Of a stretch of DNA of 64,000 nt, positions 46,513 to 59,215 are shown in pieces. The position numbers and the translations under genes are program-made. The notes under the pieces are model-generated. The model saw nothing but the letters and a program-made list of their open reading frames with translations. It ran no database searches and was not told the origin of the DNA. The first letter of the stretch is position 1, and each line of letters starts with the position of its first letter. The stretch covers positions 106,203,884 to 106,267,883 of the forward strand of contig OW799234.1 in the NCBI GenBank assembly GCA_941918925.1, read 5' to 3'. Origin of the DNA: Phyto melanocephala. Lineage: Eukaryota > Arthropoda > Insecta > Diptera > Rhinophoridae.

Positions 46513-48001
46513 TTCTAATTATTTTTTGAAATTCATTAAACATGAGTTTCAAAGTAATTTGGATACATTTTAGTTTATGTATGTATGTATGGTAATTTTT
46601 CAATGTGTGCGATAGCAAATAATGTGGAGTAAACTTTCTTTTTACTTTTTGGAAACAGGGTTGTGAATCCGTGAAAATGAACTCTTACACAACCGCCGAA
46701 GTCAATTAAGTATGAATGTTTTATAAGGTAAAAAAGAATAAAATAATTTTTTAATTGCTGAAAAACTAATATAAAATACAATTAAAAATGTAAAATTTTT
46801 TCTTAAATTTGCTATAAAAAGAATTTATTGAAAATTTGCTAATGGAATCATAATTGTCTCAATTTTGTTGACAAATTAACCAACAAAGTCCTTTTGCCAA
46901 TATTTTCCATGATCCAGAAAATCCTTTGTGTTTAAAAGCCTAAATGCTTTTATATTATACAATTTTAGGCATTATTTACACATACATACGTACACATGTG
47001 TTTATGTACATACATACCATCCATACATATTTGCCATAACCATTAAAACATGCTTTTTCCTCTTTTTCCTCTATCGCCACTAAATATATGCGCAAATCTC
47101 TAACGTGCCACAAACACTTTATAGTTGACAAAATGTTTTTACAAATTTCCCGATTTCGTGACAAGAAGAAACGGAAATCAATTTGTAAGGAAACACAACT
47201 AAATGTCTAATCGGAAAATCAAAAATAAAAACACGATCAAAAAACATTAATCAAAATTAAATGTAAAAAAAACTTATTTCTAAAACAGTTTTGAAGCAAT
47301 TTAATTTAATATTTAAAATAATCAATTTTTTATTAAATAACTAATTCGAAAATAACTGTTAAATTACAGCTTAAATAAAGCTTAAGATTGTAGTTTAAAT
47401 TTTATCTTTAAATCCAGCTAAAAGTTTATTTTTTTGCATACAAAAGAGTGTGTGCCTTTGTGGCATGACAGTTGCGACTTGTTGCAGTCACCAGAATACA
47501 GGTTTCAATAATATTGCGTCTTTAAGCTGCAGTAAAACGTTTTTCTTTTTCTTTTAAAAAAATAATAAAAGAAACAGAGTTGGCAATCGTAAACACGTAT
47601 ATTGCATTTATTGTTTTGATTAAGATCTTTTTGATTTTTCTTTTGCATTTTGTTGCATTTTTTTTGCATTTTCAATTCAATAAAAACGTGTTTAGAAAGC
47701 TGGTTTCGTTTAAAGATTATATAAATAAAAAAACGGCAACCACAGAAAATAAACCACAAGTAAATGCGTAATGAATTTGCGGTAATTAGAATTAAAGCGA
47801 CAAACGTGCAACGTTAAGATATAAATACAAAGATTATTGGAATATGGCATGATGAGAGGGTAAAGTGGGCAAGGAAAATCATTGGTAAATTCACAAGGAG
47901 TTCTTTTGTTTCGTATCACTATTTTGTTATAATTTTTGTAATAATATAAAACTATTTATTGCAAATTTTATAAGTCCTTATTCTGTATTTTATATCAAAC
48001 T
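46513..48001. other. AT-rich non-coding stretch
   Basis: (ATGT)n tracts near 46577-46590 and 46981-47020. Short open frames only; no gene recognised. Confidence 0.5.
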
Positions 48002-48610
48002 ACACGCAAAGAAAAACATGGTTGTGGTAATCATGATCTAAGAGCAACATACTATAGTTAAATTGTATGATTGTTGGTTGCCAGTTATCATTATTATGTT
48101 TAATTAATGTATCATGCAATAATTACAGTTAAAATCGACAATTTTTTATACGGCAAATTATTGTCTTTTGCTATTAGTTACAATTGCATTTTTTTCCAAT
48201 ATTTTTTTACATTTTCTTGTTGATTTTCAAGTTTCTCAAATTTTTAAAAAAAATTTGTGAATTTTTTTGACATCTCCAACTTTTAAAATAATAAATATAT
48301 ATTCAGCAAGAAGAAGAACTTTTGATATTAAATTATTATTAAAAAGTATCTTGATTGATTTGTAGTCATATTGTTGTATTACCTATTATGTAGTGATTAT
48401 TTTTAAGGCTTTCAAATATAATGTTATTTTTGTTATACAATTTTTTTAAATCATACTATTTTTAAACGACAACCATATCGATATTTTTACGAACAATAAA
48501 ATTTTAATAATAAAATTTAAACAAACGCTTGATTATTATGACAAAATAAATATATTATGAAATGAAATAAAAATGACTATAAGATTATCGATGTAAAAGA
48601 TTTCTAGATA
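48002..48610. mobile_element. ACGCAAAGAAAA-family element, uninterrupted copy
   Basis: It starts ACACGCAAAGAAAAACATGG and shares TTATTGTCTTTTGCTATTAG, TTTTTTTGACATCTCCAAC and AATCATACTATTTTTAAACG with 8043-10110 in order. At about 48435, where the other copy has a DINE-like insertion, this copy reads continuously through TTATTTTTGTTATACAATTT. The right end is decayed (GATTATCGATGTAAAAGATT). Confidence 0.6.
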
Positions 48611-49635
48611 TTTTTTCTAAACGTATTTTTTCATATTTAAGTTGCCACGCCTACTCTTATTTTCCAGCTCATTTCAAGCTCAACTTTGCACACGAATATT
48701 AAAGACCTTAGGTATTAAAGTACTCTGGACATGTAGAAAAAACGATTGATTTTGTATGAAAAATGCCACGCCCATGTAAAGATTTAAAAACAAATGTCCT
48801 TAAAATTTTTTTAGCTTCGTAGATTATTAAAAAAATGACAAATTTATTTATAAAATAAAATTTTAATTCTTACGAATATTAAGGACAAAACATATTAAAA
48901 AATCATAGGAAATGTGCCATTCCCGCATATAACCTCTTTGTAAGTTCTTCGGACCCTTAATTCATAGTTACGATTGCATCAACATTAGCGTCACCTCACT
49001 TATAGAAGCAAACCTATTAGGCTTTAGAATACAATTTAGCAAACAAACGAAGTTTAATCCATCCGCAGCATGGGTTTTATAATTGAGTCTCCATAACCTG
49101 TTTATGTACGAGGTCAAAAATTTACCTATGCCTCAAATTCGACCCAAACTGATATTATGTACCATCGATATACAATTCAAAATTCTTAACTAGTAAAAAA
49201 GTGAGAAACAAGTGAAATAGTTTCAAACAAAATATTATTCAAAGCTATCACAATACGATTGCTGTGCAACTATACTATTATTGCAGCTTAAATTGTATGG
49301 TTATCATTAAGTTTCAGTGCTTATAAATTTAGTGTTATTTTTACAAAGACATCATTCTTTGTTTGTCGTAATAATTTCCTTAATCTTAATAATTTTAAAG
49401 ACAGCCGTATGAAAGCTTTTTTAAAAATGAAAAACAATGAAATTCCAGTTAACACTAGGTTATTGTGACCATAATAAATTTAAATACACGATATCAAATA
49501 TTCAGATTCTTTGTCTTGCATTCATGCACATTCTAAAAAGTTGTGCAAGAAATGTAAAAAATATTTTTCTTAAATTTATCATTAACTTACACACTCACAT
49601 CATCATTATAATTATAATCATTATCTTGTTTAATT
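48611..49635. other. Non-coding stretch with a CCACGCCC-bearing repeat scrap
   Basis: TTGCCACGCCTACTC and ATGCCACGCCCATG near 48650-48775, with AACTTTGCACACGAAT, recall the internal units of the Helitron-like family but without its ends. Remainder unremarkable. Confidence 0.4.
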
Positions 49636-50275
49636 TTATACCCTTCACCTAGAGTAAAATGAGTTCGTTATTGCATTTGTAATTTCTAAAAATACTATAA
49701 TTTGCCAGCCCTTTCATTTGATACCCGCATTGATCGAGTAGAGAAAAAACTTATCTGCCATTTTGTTTAGAAATTGTTTACTGTATTCTGCCGGTCAATC
49801 TCTTAATATAATTACTAGATTTGATAGATATATACATTTTTTGTACGCCATTTTGTAGTGGCGGATATCATATATCTTTAATTTGTTTATAGTGTATTAT
49901 ATTGAGCTAGTTAAGTGCTTTCTCTTGATTCCCATATCGATCCTCTCTGTTCTCTAGGAGTTAAAATTTGGTTTATAAATTATGGGAAGAAAATTTCAGT
50001 AATTGCATTTTTGCGCTTATGTCTCAGTTAGTTTTCAATCAATTTGCAGTTTTTCTCAGAAATGATTTTTGAGACTACGGCTTATATTTTGTTGTCTATC
50101 GCGTGTCCAAAATTAATAAGTAATTTTAGTAATAGTAATATTAAAAAAAAATATATATTTTTGCCTATAACTTTGCCGGTTAGTGACCGATTTTTCTAAA
50201 ATTTGTTTATTGGGTCGAAAATGATTATTGTAGCCAAAGATATATATGTATATCCTTGATACCACAGGTTAATTT
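49636..50275 (-). mobile_element. Decayed DINE-1-like element
   Basis: GCCTATAACTTTGCCGGTTA with GTGACCGATTTTTCT, ATGTCTCAGTTAGTTTTCAA and TACGCCATTTTGTAGTGGC follow the minus-strand order of the 8477 and 16540 copies. The right end GATACCACAGGTTAA fits the 5' terminus. The left end TTATACCCTTCACCTAGAG lacks the hairpin and looks more like a 5' start, so this end is ambiguous. Confidence 0.5.
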
Positions 50276-52249
50276 TAGAGAAATTTTTTCTAATACAGGA
50301 CAGTGAAATTAACCCATAGTTAACCACGATTTCCTCAATTTTGTATCAATTAATTTCCTTTTAAATCGCAAATAACTTACAGACTAGTTTGTTACATGAA
50401 TAATGTGCTCCTATTGGGGTTCACAACTTTAATTACAATTTGGACGACGTTGAAATTTGATAATTGAACTTGATCATTTAAGTTGTTAAAGCCAAAAAAA
50501 ATTTAACTGAAAATTTAGACGACCACACTGAGTTAAGTTGACAACTACAATGGGGGCATTAACAAATATATTTTATATAAATGAATACCTAGTGCAATCG
50601 GACTATACAGGGCGAAAATGGCGATAAAAAATAAGTTGCATTCAAAAATAAAATACATTTAAATAAAATACATATAACTGTCAAATGTGGTTTAAAATTT
50701 TTTTAGTATAAATCAACAACATACGTTTATGACCGTTTGTTTTTTTTTTTGCTTTTAAAAAATCGTAACACGAAAATCTATTTCTTCAACACCCAGATAA
50801 CTTTTTGATTTATTTGTGAAAGTTGAATTATAAAGGTGATGGGGATTCGGCGCCACCGTATACAGTGCTCTTTCTTGCTCTTGTTGTAAAATTTAAAAAT
50901 AAATTATAATGAATAAAAAGAAAATCAAATTAAAAATATTCATTAAATACCTTGTACGAAGAAAAAGAAAAATTGAAAGCAGAAACATCAACATCGTTCA
51001 TCGTACGGGCAGTTTTGCATGTCATTGTGGCATTTCCGTTCCATAAATTAGTAAAAACAGCAACAACTTGTGTTGTTTTTCGCGGCTTTTATTTTTATTT
51101 TTGTTTTATTTTTACTATTTGTTTGTTTATACGTTATAAATTTATTCAAAGTTCAAGTGAATATTAGAATCACAAATTAACATACAGATAAATATAAACA
51201 CATACAGTATTTATACAAACACTTGTACACTTGTATGTATGTACATGCGTTTATCTGAAAACATATGTATGTATTTATTTCTAATTAGAGCAAATAGTGT
51301 GTATTTTTCGGTTTAATGTTTTTTTCTTCTTCATTATTTACTTTTTTTGTTTCCCCAAAAGAGCCTCTAATATTTTTCCTAAATTGAAGGAGGGGCAAAG
51401 AAAGGAAGCGTGTTACACTATTTGTTTACGATGTGTATTTGATGTGGCATGTTCTAAAATGGCAACAGATGGAAAGGTGCTGATTATTACATCAGCACAT
51501 AATGATGAATGTGTAATTTTATGAGGAGTTTACTGAATTATGAGTTTAAATGGCATTTGAAATGGGTTGATTATTGCTATTTGTGTATGTATGAATATGG
51601 GAGTGTATTAGTACATAAACGTTTTCCTGTGGAGGTTAATAAATATGAAAATGTTTGAAATAATTGACAAGGCGATGAAAATAGTTAACAAACAGAATAA
51701 AAAAATATTCGTTTGTAAATACATGAGTATGTAGAAGGTTATAAGTTTATAATCATATGGATTGCGTTTGAAAAAAAATTCCTTCACATTTTTTACAATT
51801 ATTTTTTTAAAAGACACTTAAATTTGAAAAAATTTTATCTGTATACAAGGCTTCGAAATAAATGCAAAAAAATTATTTGTATTAAATTTTCTCTGTAGAA
51901 GCCTTGATTCAATTCTAAATGTCAAGCAAATTGACAGTTAAAAAAACATTGTAAAATCTTTTGAAAATCTTCCTGGACTTATAAAAAAATTTTAGAAACT
52001 AAAAGTAAATTTAACATCGGTTTCTAGAGTTTTTGGTCGATCAATCGAAAGGCTGTCTCTGACAGAAAAATTGCATTTGTGATAAGAATAATGCGAACAA
52101 AATCAAAGTCATATTGAAGAAAAATTTCGATAATACAGGATGAAAATTCACTCAAAAAGTGGTTTCTTTATAGATTTTTGTATGCAAGATCATGAATCTT
52201 GCATGAAAGACTTCAAAGAATACAAAGTTTAGGGAAGCAAAACAGCATG
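50276..52249. other. Non-coding stretch with a DINE-like 3' scrap
   Basis: Near 50847-50880, GGATTCGGCGCCACCGTAT and GTGCTCTTTCTTGCTC resemble the plus-strand 3' end of the DINE-like family in isolation. No gene recognised in the rest. Confidence 0.5.
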
Positions 52250-52735
52250 CCAAAATCTTAATATACCCTTTACAAAACTGTAGATATTCAACTATAAGCA
52301 CATCCATATAAGTTTTTTGTGAGACAGATTTACACTTGTCTTAAATATTACAAATAAATAACCATAAAAAATATAACAACAATCATTATGAACATACACA
52401 CCGCCAACATATTTGTGGGGTTTTTGTTGCAATCTCAATAAAAAACAGAGGCAGACGTAGTTTTTGATCATATCAAAGCCGTTAATTTGTCAAATTATCT
52501 GATTTTCAATACCAAAATTCTTGCAGGTATTTCTGTTAAAATGTTACGATATATGAGTCTGTGGAATGTATGTGAGTTTCAAAAAGTTGATTTCAACACT
52601 CAGATGGACATTGCTAAGTTGAATTCTCTACCTTTAAGTATTTAGAATATCTATCTTATTTGTTGCAAATGAATACTGTTTAAATTATAAACGATATGAC
52701 AAACTTATATATCACTTGTCACAAGTAGAAAAGCC
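52250..52735 (-). mobile_element. Decayed DINE-1-like element
   Basis: CTGATTTTCAATACC, then CAGGTATTTCTGTTAAAATG and GTTTCAAAAAGTTGATTTCA follow the order seen at 40075-40185 (minus orientation of the young subfamily) but with many changes. The left boundary TATACCCTTTACAAAACTG and right boundary are approximate. Confidence 0.5.
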
Positions 52736-53565
52736 CTAACTCAAATAATTGTAACTTTATAGGAGAAGGCAAAGACGCAACAGAAACTTTGTTATCATAA
52801 TGTAATTTCTTTTGTAAAATTCCCTGTAAAACTGTGTCCAGGTGTATATGTGTGAAATTAATTGAAATCAGTGAAAAACTCAATATCGTAAAAAATCGAA
52901 AAATCGAAATTGTGACTATCGATATAGCATTTTACACTCCCGTGTAAAGGGTATAAAAAAATTTTCTGCGAAAAATTGATTTGCACCACAGCAACTAGAC
53001 TTTCGTGACCACAGGTACAATGAACTCGGAAATTAACATTGAAGATTGCTTGGAGATGCGACTGAAGTTCTCCGTTTAACAGCCTACTTTCTTTTGATTA
53101 TATCTTTTCTTTTGCGATTACAGCGTAAATGGTGTTTCTCAGCTCGTAAATTATCTAAAAATGCCAATAAAGCGTTGATAGAAGTGCAAAAAAACTTAAA
53201 AAGTTTTTTAAAATAGAAACACGTTTATAAAATAGTTTTTCAATTTTAAATTTAATTTGGTGATGGACAATTTTTTCAAACGCCGTTCTTATGATTATGA
53301 TTTTTTAATAGAATTAGCTAGATCTTAAAAATATAATTTCCAAAACTGTATTTGGTAGATTTCTGTTATCAGGGTCCTTGGGAAAACAAAATTTACAAAA
53401 AATTTATGTTTAAAAAGATTTTAAATAAACTTTAAAATTAACATTTTTAAGAGTCGAAGTTTGAGCGCTGATTACAATTCTGTTTACAGTTGGTTATTCA
53501 TGCAAGATAGTAAACAAATGTCGGGTGGTATTTTAATATTGCCGAAGTTAGCGTAAAATTTATGC
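52736..53565. other. AT-rich non-coding stretch
   Basis: A GTGTAAAGGGTATAAAAAA scrap at 52942-52960 may be another TATACCC-type terminus. Nothing else recognised. Confidence 0.45.
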
Positions 53566-53910
53566 ATGCTTTTGTATTTATAACATGGTTGAGATAATCA
53601 TAATCGAGGAACAATACTATGATAATATGATACGATTGTAGTTAAAATTTGTTTCAAGTAATCATAAGTTTAATTTAAGTATCATGTAATCAGCATATTA
53701 TGACCCAACATGATCATGATATAACGTGTTATAATGATAATGTTATGCATGTTATTATAAGCATAATACAGTATCACACGAACATAAAATTGTTAAAAAT
53801 TATCATAATATAGCATTTCATAACCATGAAATAATCCCAATACGAATAAAAGGAATCATAAAACAAATCCATATTGTGATTATATGACTTTAAATGGACT
53901 ATAAAATCTA
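53566..53910. repeat. Related fragment of the ACGCAAAGAAAA family, palindrome-rich
   Basis: ATAACATGGTTGAGATAATC and ATAATCGAGGAACAATACTA match the left ends at 48017 and 60306. The remainder is rich in short CAT/ATG palindromes (ACATGATCATGAT, TGTTATGCATGTTAT). Ends unclear. Confidence 0.45.
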
Positions 53911-54020
53911 TTAGTGAACTCATAAAGTAACCAAGGCGTATTCATACAGGTGAAATTATCAGCCCAGCTGATGGGAAAAGCTACTGTTAAACTCCATGTA
54001 TAAAAAGTTATTGTGTACTT

Positions 54021-54664
54021 TTATACCCTTCACACAGTGAAAAAGGGTATATATAGGTTTTTGAAGCCCCCCGACATAGGTTGGACCCGGGTAAGGTATT
54101 AAAATATCAGAAATATTCGGGAGTAGATCGGTATTAAAAATCAGAAACATCGGTACATAAACAACTGAGATATGAGCAAAAACCCACGACCACCTCGATT
54201 TTTTTTTCACAAAAACAACATTCATACATACAAACGTGTATACTGGTTAGAGAAAACTTGGCATCGAATCCCAGCTGAGCCAAACAAATTTTTTTTTAAA
54301 TTTTTTTAAATTTTTTTTTTTTTATTTTTTTTTATTTTTTATTTAATATATTATTTATATTTTTATTATTTTTTTTTTAATTTTTTTTTATTTTTTTGTT
54401 TTATATATATTATATACATAATAATTTTTTTTTTAAATTTTTTTTTTAAATTTTTTTTGAAATTTTTTTTTTTTTTTGTTTTTTTAACATACATACCTGA
54501 ATTTATAACTTTACAATGGGACGTTTTTATATATGTATGTTTTTATATGTATGTACGTATTTCATATGGGATGAATGGTGACACAAACTACTGTTATTGC
54601 ATGACTACACGTTGTGAAGGGTATATAAGATTCGGCACGGCCGAATATAGCGCTCTTACTTGTT
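54021..54664 (+). mobile_element. DINE-1-like element, young subfamily, with 5' internal deletion
   Basis: The 5' end is TTATACCCTTCACACAGTGA, then AAAGGGTATATATAGGTTT. It jumps directly to TTGAAGCCCCCCGACATAGG, omitting the roughly 165 bases with the CCGACCCCATAAAG and GTCTGTCC blocks present in sister copies. The remainder, including the TCGAATCCCAGCTGAGCC segment (54264-54281), A/T core, 3' hairpin and TTACTTGTT, is intact. Confidence 0.78.
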
Positions 54665-54723
54665 ATAAGTGGGATTTGACAGAGAACATTTGTCGTTGCG
54701 TATACCTGTACATGGTAGTTTGA

Positions 54724-54955
54724 TAAGGTACTCGTATCCAATCAGCCTATTTTTTTGTTTTATCAACACTTTATCAGTGGCTCCAGTTGTTTTTTAATAA
54801 TTTGTCTGCATCTGTCAAGTCTAATGTTTTTATTTTTATTTTACAATGAATAATTCGCAGTTTAGTTGGTTTATTACAACGTTTTCAAAAATACAAAACC
54901 AAGAACAAAAATAAAGTTTTGAGTTTGAAGTTTCTTAAAAATGATTGAAATTAAA
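54724..54955 (+). repeat. Unclassified interspersed repeat, copy B
   Basis: GGTACTCGTATCCAATCAGC, CACTTTATCAGTG, AATGAATAATTCGCAGTTTA and GTTTTCAAAAATACAAAAC align with 20678-20880. Same orientation; function and class unknown. Confidence 0.55.
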
Positions 54956-57784
54956 GAAAAAAATAAAAAAAATGTTGTGTGACATATGCAGACATATGTA
55001 TCTACAAAAACAAAATGCATCTGTTTTTTAATTGTTGTATTTGTTGCCGCGATACATGCTATATTTACCTGCATATACCTTATAAATATGCCTTGAAAAT
55101 ATCTTAAGTATCGTATCTTATAATGTCATAATTTTTCAAACATTTCTATACAGTTTTTGATAATTAAAAGTGAAATAAAAAAAATTAGAATAAAATAAAA
55201 ATGTAATTCTAAAAATGTAACTAAAAAACAATTAATGTGCCTCTTTGTTGTATACATTTTGATTAACAACAAATTCTACGACCATATACTTCCATTTAAA
55301 AAAATAATTAACAACTGAAAAAAAATCCAACAAAAAGCTTTAAAGGAAAATTGCAACTATCATCATCATTATTAGCATTATTAGCATCATCATATATTTT
55401 CCGTATACGACTCATCTTCAAAATCACCATCAGTGAAATGTTATTTACAACGTATATGACAATTGGTAAGTTAAATTATAATGATAAATAAAGATAAAAG
55501 ATAATGTCATAAAATTTGCGACCATTTTTTTAAATTAGATCTCTTAATTGCAGAAAAATTTAGAAACTCTCACATATTTCATCTTTTGAAAATAATCAAT
55601 AATAAAACGCTATTCAAATCCACCACAATTACCCCATAACTTTCTGAGCTGTGAGCAGGTAAACACGATTAAATTTTGTTTTTCTATATTTTTACCAAAC
55701 AAATTTACGTTTCTTATCCCTAGGATATTCGATAGACGGGTTTGTTTCTTTTTTTAGATATGATATGTCTTTAGAGCTATTCCAAAATTTTTTTTGGGCA
55801 AATCGGTCCCCAATCGGCAAAGTTTTAGGCAAATATAATTTTGTATAATAATTTTTGGAACCGCTAAAGACACCCTAGTTTCAAAAATTGGTACTTAGAA
55901 AATTGACAAATCGTTTTGAAACTGAATGTTCCTATAGTTATCTTTATCACAATAATTATAGCAATCAACTAATAGTAATAATAATAGTTGCTAATCATTA
56001 CGATTAATAGCCATCATTTAACAGCTACAAGTGACGTTAATTTAATTTTTTATTGTGAGCCATTGTATATCGTTCTTTAGAAGGGCATGACTAGACCAAT
56101 CTGTTTTTGCCTCTCAGAAAAAATTAATTATTAACATTAAGTAACATATAAAATTAATTCAGATTAAAACTTTGAACAGAAAAAAATTTTTTTGCCAATA
56201 CAAAAAAAATGTGTTGCTTCCTTCATTGGCGGCCTATTGCCCATACAAAGTTATTTTGAAAGTTTGCTGTTTATTAATCTTTACAATTATTGCTCAAAAA
56301 AGATAAAAGTGTTAAAAAATTAGTCAACAAAAACTTTGTAACAAATTGTATTTAAGATATTTTTATAGACATCTTACAAGTATTTAAAAATTAAAAAAAG
56401 AAGAAAAAAAAAAGTTGTAAAATTAATTTAGTCTTTAAATGCATAAATATCCAATATACATGCTAACGAAAAAATAATAGTTGATAACAAAGTTAAAGCA
56501 AATACGAGGGTACATTGCAAAAACAAACAGAAATAAAAAAAAACAAATCTAATATTATAGATGATGTATATGAACGGAAACTAGTACGATATAGGAAAAT
56601 AGAAATATATTAAATATTTATAGGAATAAAAGTACTTTGGCAACGAAGAGACAAATTTTACCCACTAATCAAAAGCGTGACAAAGGCATTTGAAAACATT
56701 ATTTTAACACAGAGTTGTCTTAGAATTTTTTTTTTTGGTTCTTAATTATTAATTCGCTAATGATACTCTTTAAGTTATAATTGTTTAATTTATCCAAATT
56801 TTTTTTAAAACAATTTTGAAGTAAAATAATTGGCCAATTCACAAATTGTATTGTATCGTTGTATTGATATACATATGTATCTATCGTACACATATATTTA
56901 TAATATATTTGAATTGAGTTTCAAAAATTCCTGCTGCCACACAACGGCTGAAAGTCTTTTTTTAACCGGCCGAAAGTATGTAACTTTTTAACCGATAGAT
57001 ATATTTTTTTACATTTTTTTAACTGGAGAGGATATCTTGAGCTATTCTACAGTTTTATTTTTATTAAAATTCTGCAGTTGCTAAAAAAATTAAGGTTAAA
57101 TTTTAACTATTGATGGTTTTTAGCATTTAGTATTAAAATGCTATTGATTGAGATTGATTATTGTGGTGTTTTTGTTTTGTTCAAAAAGGAAGTTGTTTTT
57201 TAGTCCACTGTTCTAATCTACATAACTGTTAAATTTGATTCATGTCATTTATTTATAGAATATCGAACCTTAAAATTATTATTTTGAACTGATATTGAAA
57301 GCCCTTTCATTAATTTACAATATAAAAGCAAAATTATTTATTTTGTTTACAATCAAATTTTGTAGTTGTTGAGACCGAAAAGATGGTAAAACCGTGCACT
57401 AAAAAGCTTGCCCTTTTTTTAGTATGAAAACCCCTTATTCCCAATCCCGAAAAATTGGCTTTAAAAAGTGGTTATTTTTTTTTACAAAAATGGCCATACT
57501 GTCACTATTTACCACTCGTTATTGATAAGATTTTTTTTATTACGAACATATTAGAAAACATTACTGTTCTAATTTTATAAATATCGGTTTGTTTAATTAT
57601 TAAAATATTTTATTTAAATTCATTTTTTTTTTGTTTAATATTTTTTATTTATTTTTTTTTTTTTGATAGGGTAGCAAATGTCAAATTGACTTAAAAATGC
57701 TTCTACAAGCATGCTCATAATATTTTCTTTCGATAAATATAAACATTTTTATATATGTAGTTCTGGAGCTCAAACCTCGTTATG
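54956..57784. other. AT-rich non-coding stretch with one DINE-like scrap
   Basis: CCATAACTTTCTGAGCTGTG, then AATCGGTCCCCAATCGGCAA and AGTTTTAGGCAAATATAATT at 55630-55850 match the mid-section of the older DINE-like subfamily in plus orientation. No gene or complete element seen in the rest. Confidence 0.5.
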
Positions 57785-57950
57785 TGCAACCAGGGTACAC
57801 TTATACAAGGTGGCGGTGCCAGCCCAGCTGACAATTTTTTTGTGTTCTGGAGTATGTCAAACTACATATTAAAAAAATGATTTCAACTGTGAAATGACAA
57901 TTTTTAGTGTGTCATATCATGTGGTGCCACCAAACCTTATACTGTACAAA
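57785..57950. repeat. Weak inverted repeat, possible MITE
   Basis: ACTTATACAAGGTGGCGGTG at the left and, in reverse, AGTATAAGGTTTGGTGGCAC at the right are partly complementary. Inner TGACAATTTTT and AAAAATTGTCA pair exactly. Short, imperfect and single-copy here. Confidence 0.35.
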
Positions 57951-58609
57951 AACATATCAGTTTACAGTATAATAGAACGAGAACTGAGCCTCTGGGGAAA
58001 ATAGTAAAAAAGAGTATTTATATGTATTACTATTACATGTATATACATACATACAAAGACCAAACAAAATAAGTAATTTCATTGTGAGTAATTTCATTCA
58101 AATGAAAAACTTGTATTACAGGCTTAATCAAGGACACTTAGCTTTCTGAAGGCAGTAAGATTTCTTAAAGTCCTTTTGACCCCAACCAGTTATATTCCTC
58201 TTAAATTCTGATTAAATTAAAACATTGTACCTGGTAAAATATTTAATAACACATCAGGTACAGTGAAAAATTAACGATTTTTTGAAGACTGCTCTGCCAG
58301 TAATAAAACAAAACAAAATTAAACCATTATTGATAGTAGTGTGCGGCAAATCATAATTTAATTCTAATCAAACTTACAAAAACAAAATTTTTTCTAATAG
58401 TTGTTTCCAGAAACATGCCACACCCACAATTACCAATATTTCGATAATTTATTTTTATACTCTATCCTGTTTGATATAAAATGGAATTAACATTTTTGAA
58501 ATCGGCGATAACAAAAAATTGGACTTTTGGCCGATGAAAAACGATTTTCAGCTACTAAGTATGCAGCAAAGGTTGTGAATTGGGCAAATAGTTGAAAAAC
58601 ACGAACTAC
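57951..58609. other. AT-rich non-coding stretch
   Basis: Nothing recognised apart from a (CATA)n tract near 58030-58050. Confidence 0.5.
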
Positions 58610-59215
58610 ACGCAACTAATAGAAATTTTGGCCGTTGCGATAACAGAGTCTCAATTTTTTAGGGCGCAAATTCTCTTTTATGGTTTAATATGGCTTTATA
58701 AGGCACTTGTACAAATTCTTTTCCATTTTTGGATATTCACAAGTTCTTATTGTAACACGCTTGCCTGGTCCAAAATCAGCATTTTCAGCGAATTTTTTTT
58801 TAGTGCAGCATCATATTTTTTAATCTGGATATTGTTGATTTGTGCACTTCATATTCATAGCAAATCACTTTTTTGTTTTATTGGAAGTTTTAGAAATTTT
58901 GTAATCACCGGCATTTAATTTAACGTAAATAGAACAACCTTTCACGAAAAGAGATTCTTTCAACTGAGTACATATCTGCAAAAAAACAAGTGCAACACGC
59001 ATATTTCAGTATTCTAGGAGTAGCGGTAAATCTAAAGCTAAAAAATTTAATAAAAAATATGTAAATAAAAATAACAAATTGATCATTTTGGGAGAAAAGT
59101 TGCGATAACTGAGTTTTTTTTTTAAAGTTGCGTTAACTGAGTCAACAAGGCAAACAATCTAAGAGTTGCAATAATCGAGGAGTTGCGCTTATAGAGGGTT
59201 GCGAGGGTGGCACTG
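58610..59215. mobile_element. pogo-like MITE, copy B (longer middle, left end lost)
   Basis: The right end TTGCGAGGGTGGCACTG is followed by TA and matches the pogo-like end of 37244-37606. The left side starts inside the terminal repeat (ACGCAACTAATAG), so about the first 20 bases are gone. The interior matches copy A until about 58795 (AAAATCAGCATTT) and again from about 59090 (GGGAGAAAAGTTGCGATAAC). The extra middle of about 290 bp shows that copy A is a deletion derivative. Confidence 0.72.

Noticed and set aside
58592..58918. 108-codon frame sharing sequence with the frame at 37279-37488
   Set aside because: Both lie inside the pogo-like MITE; the shared peptide is a translation of non-coding repeat DNA.
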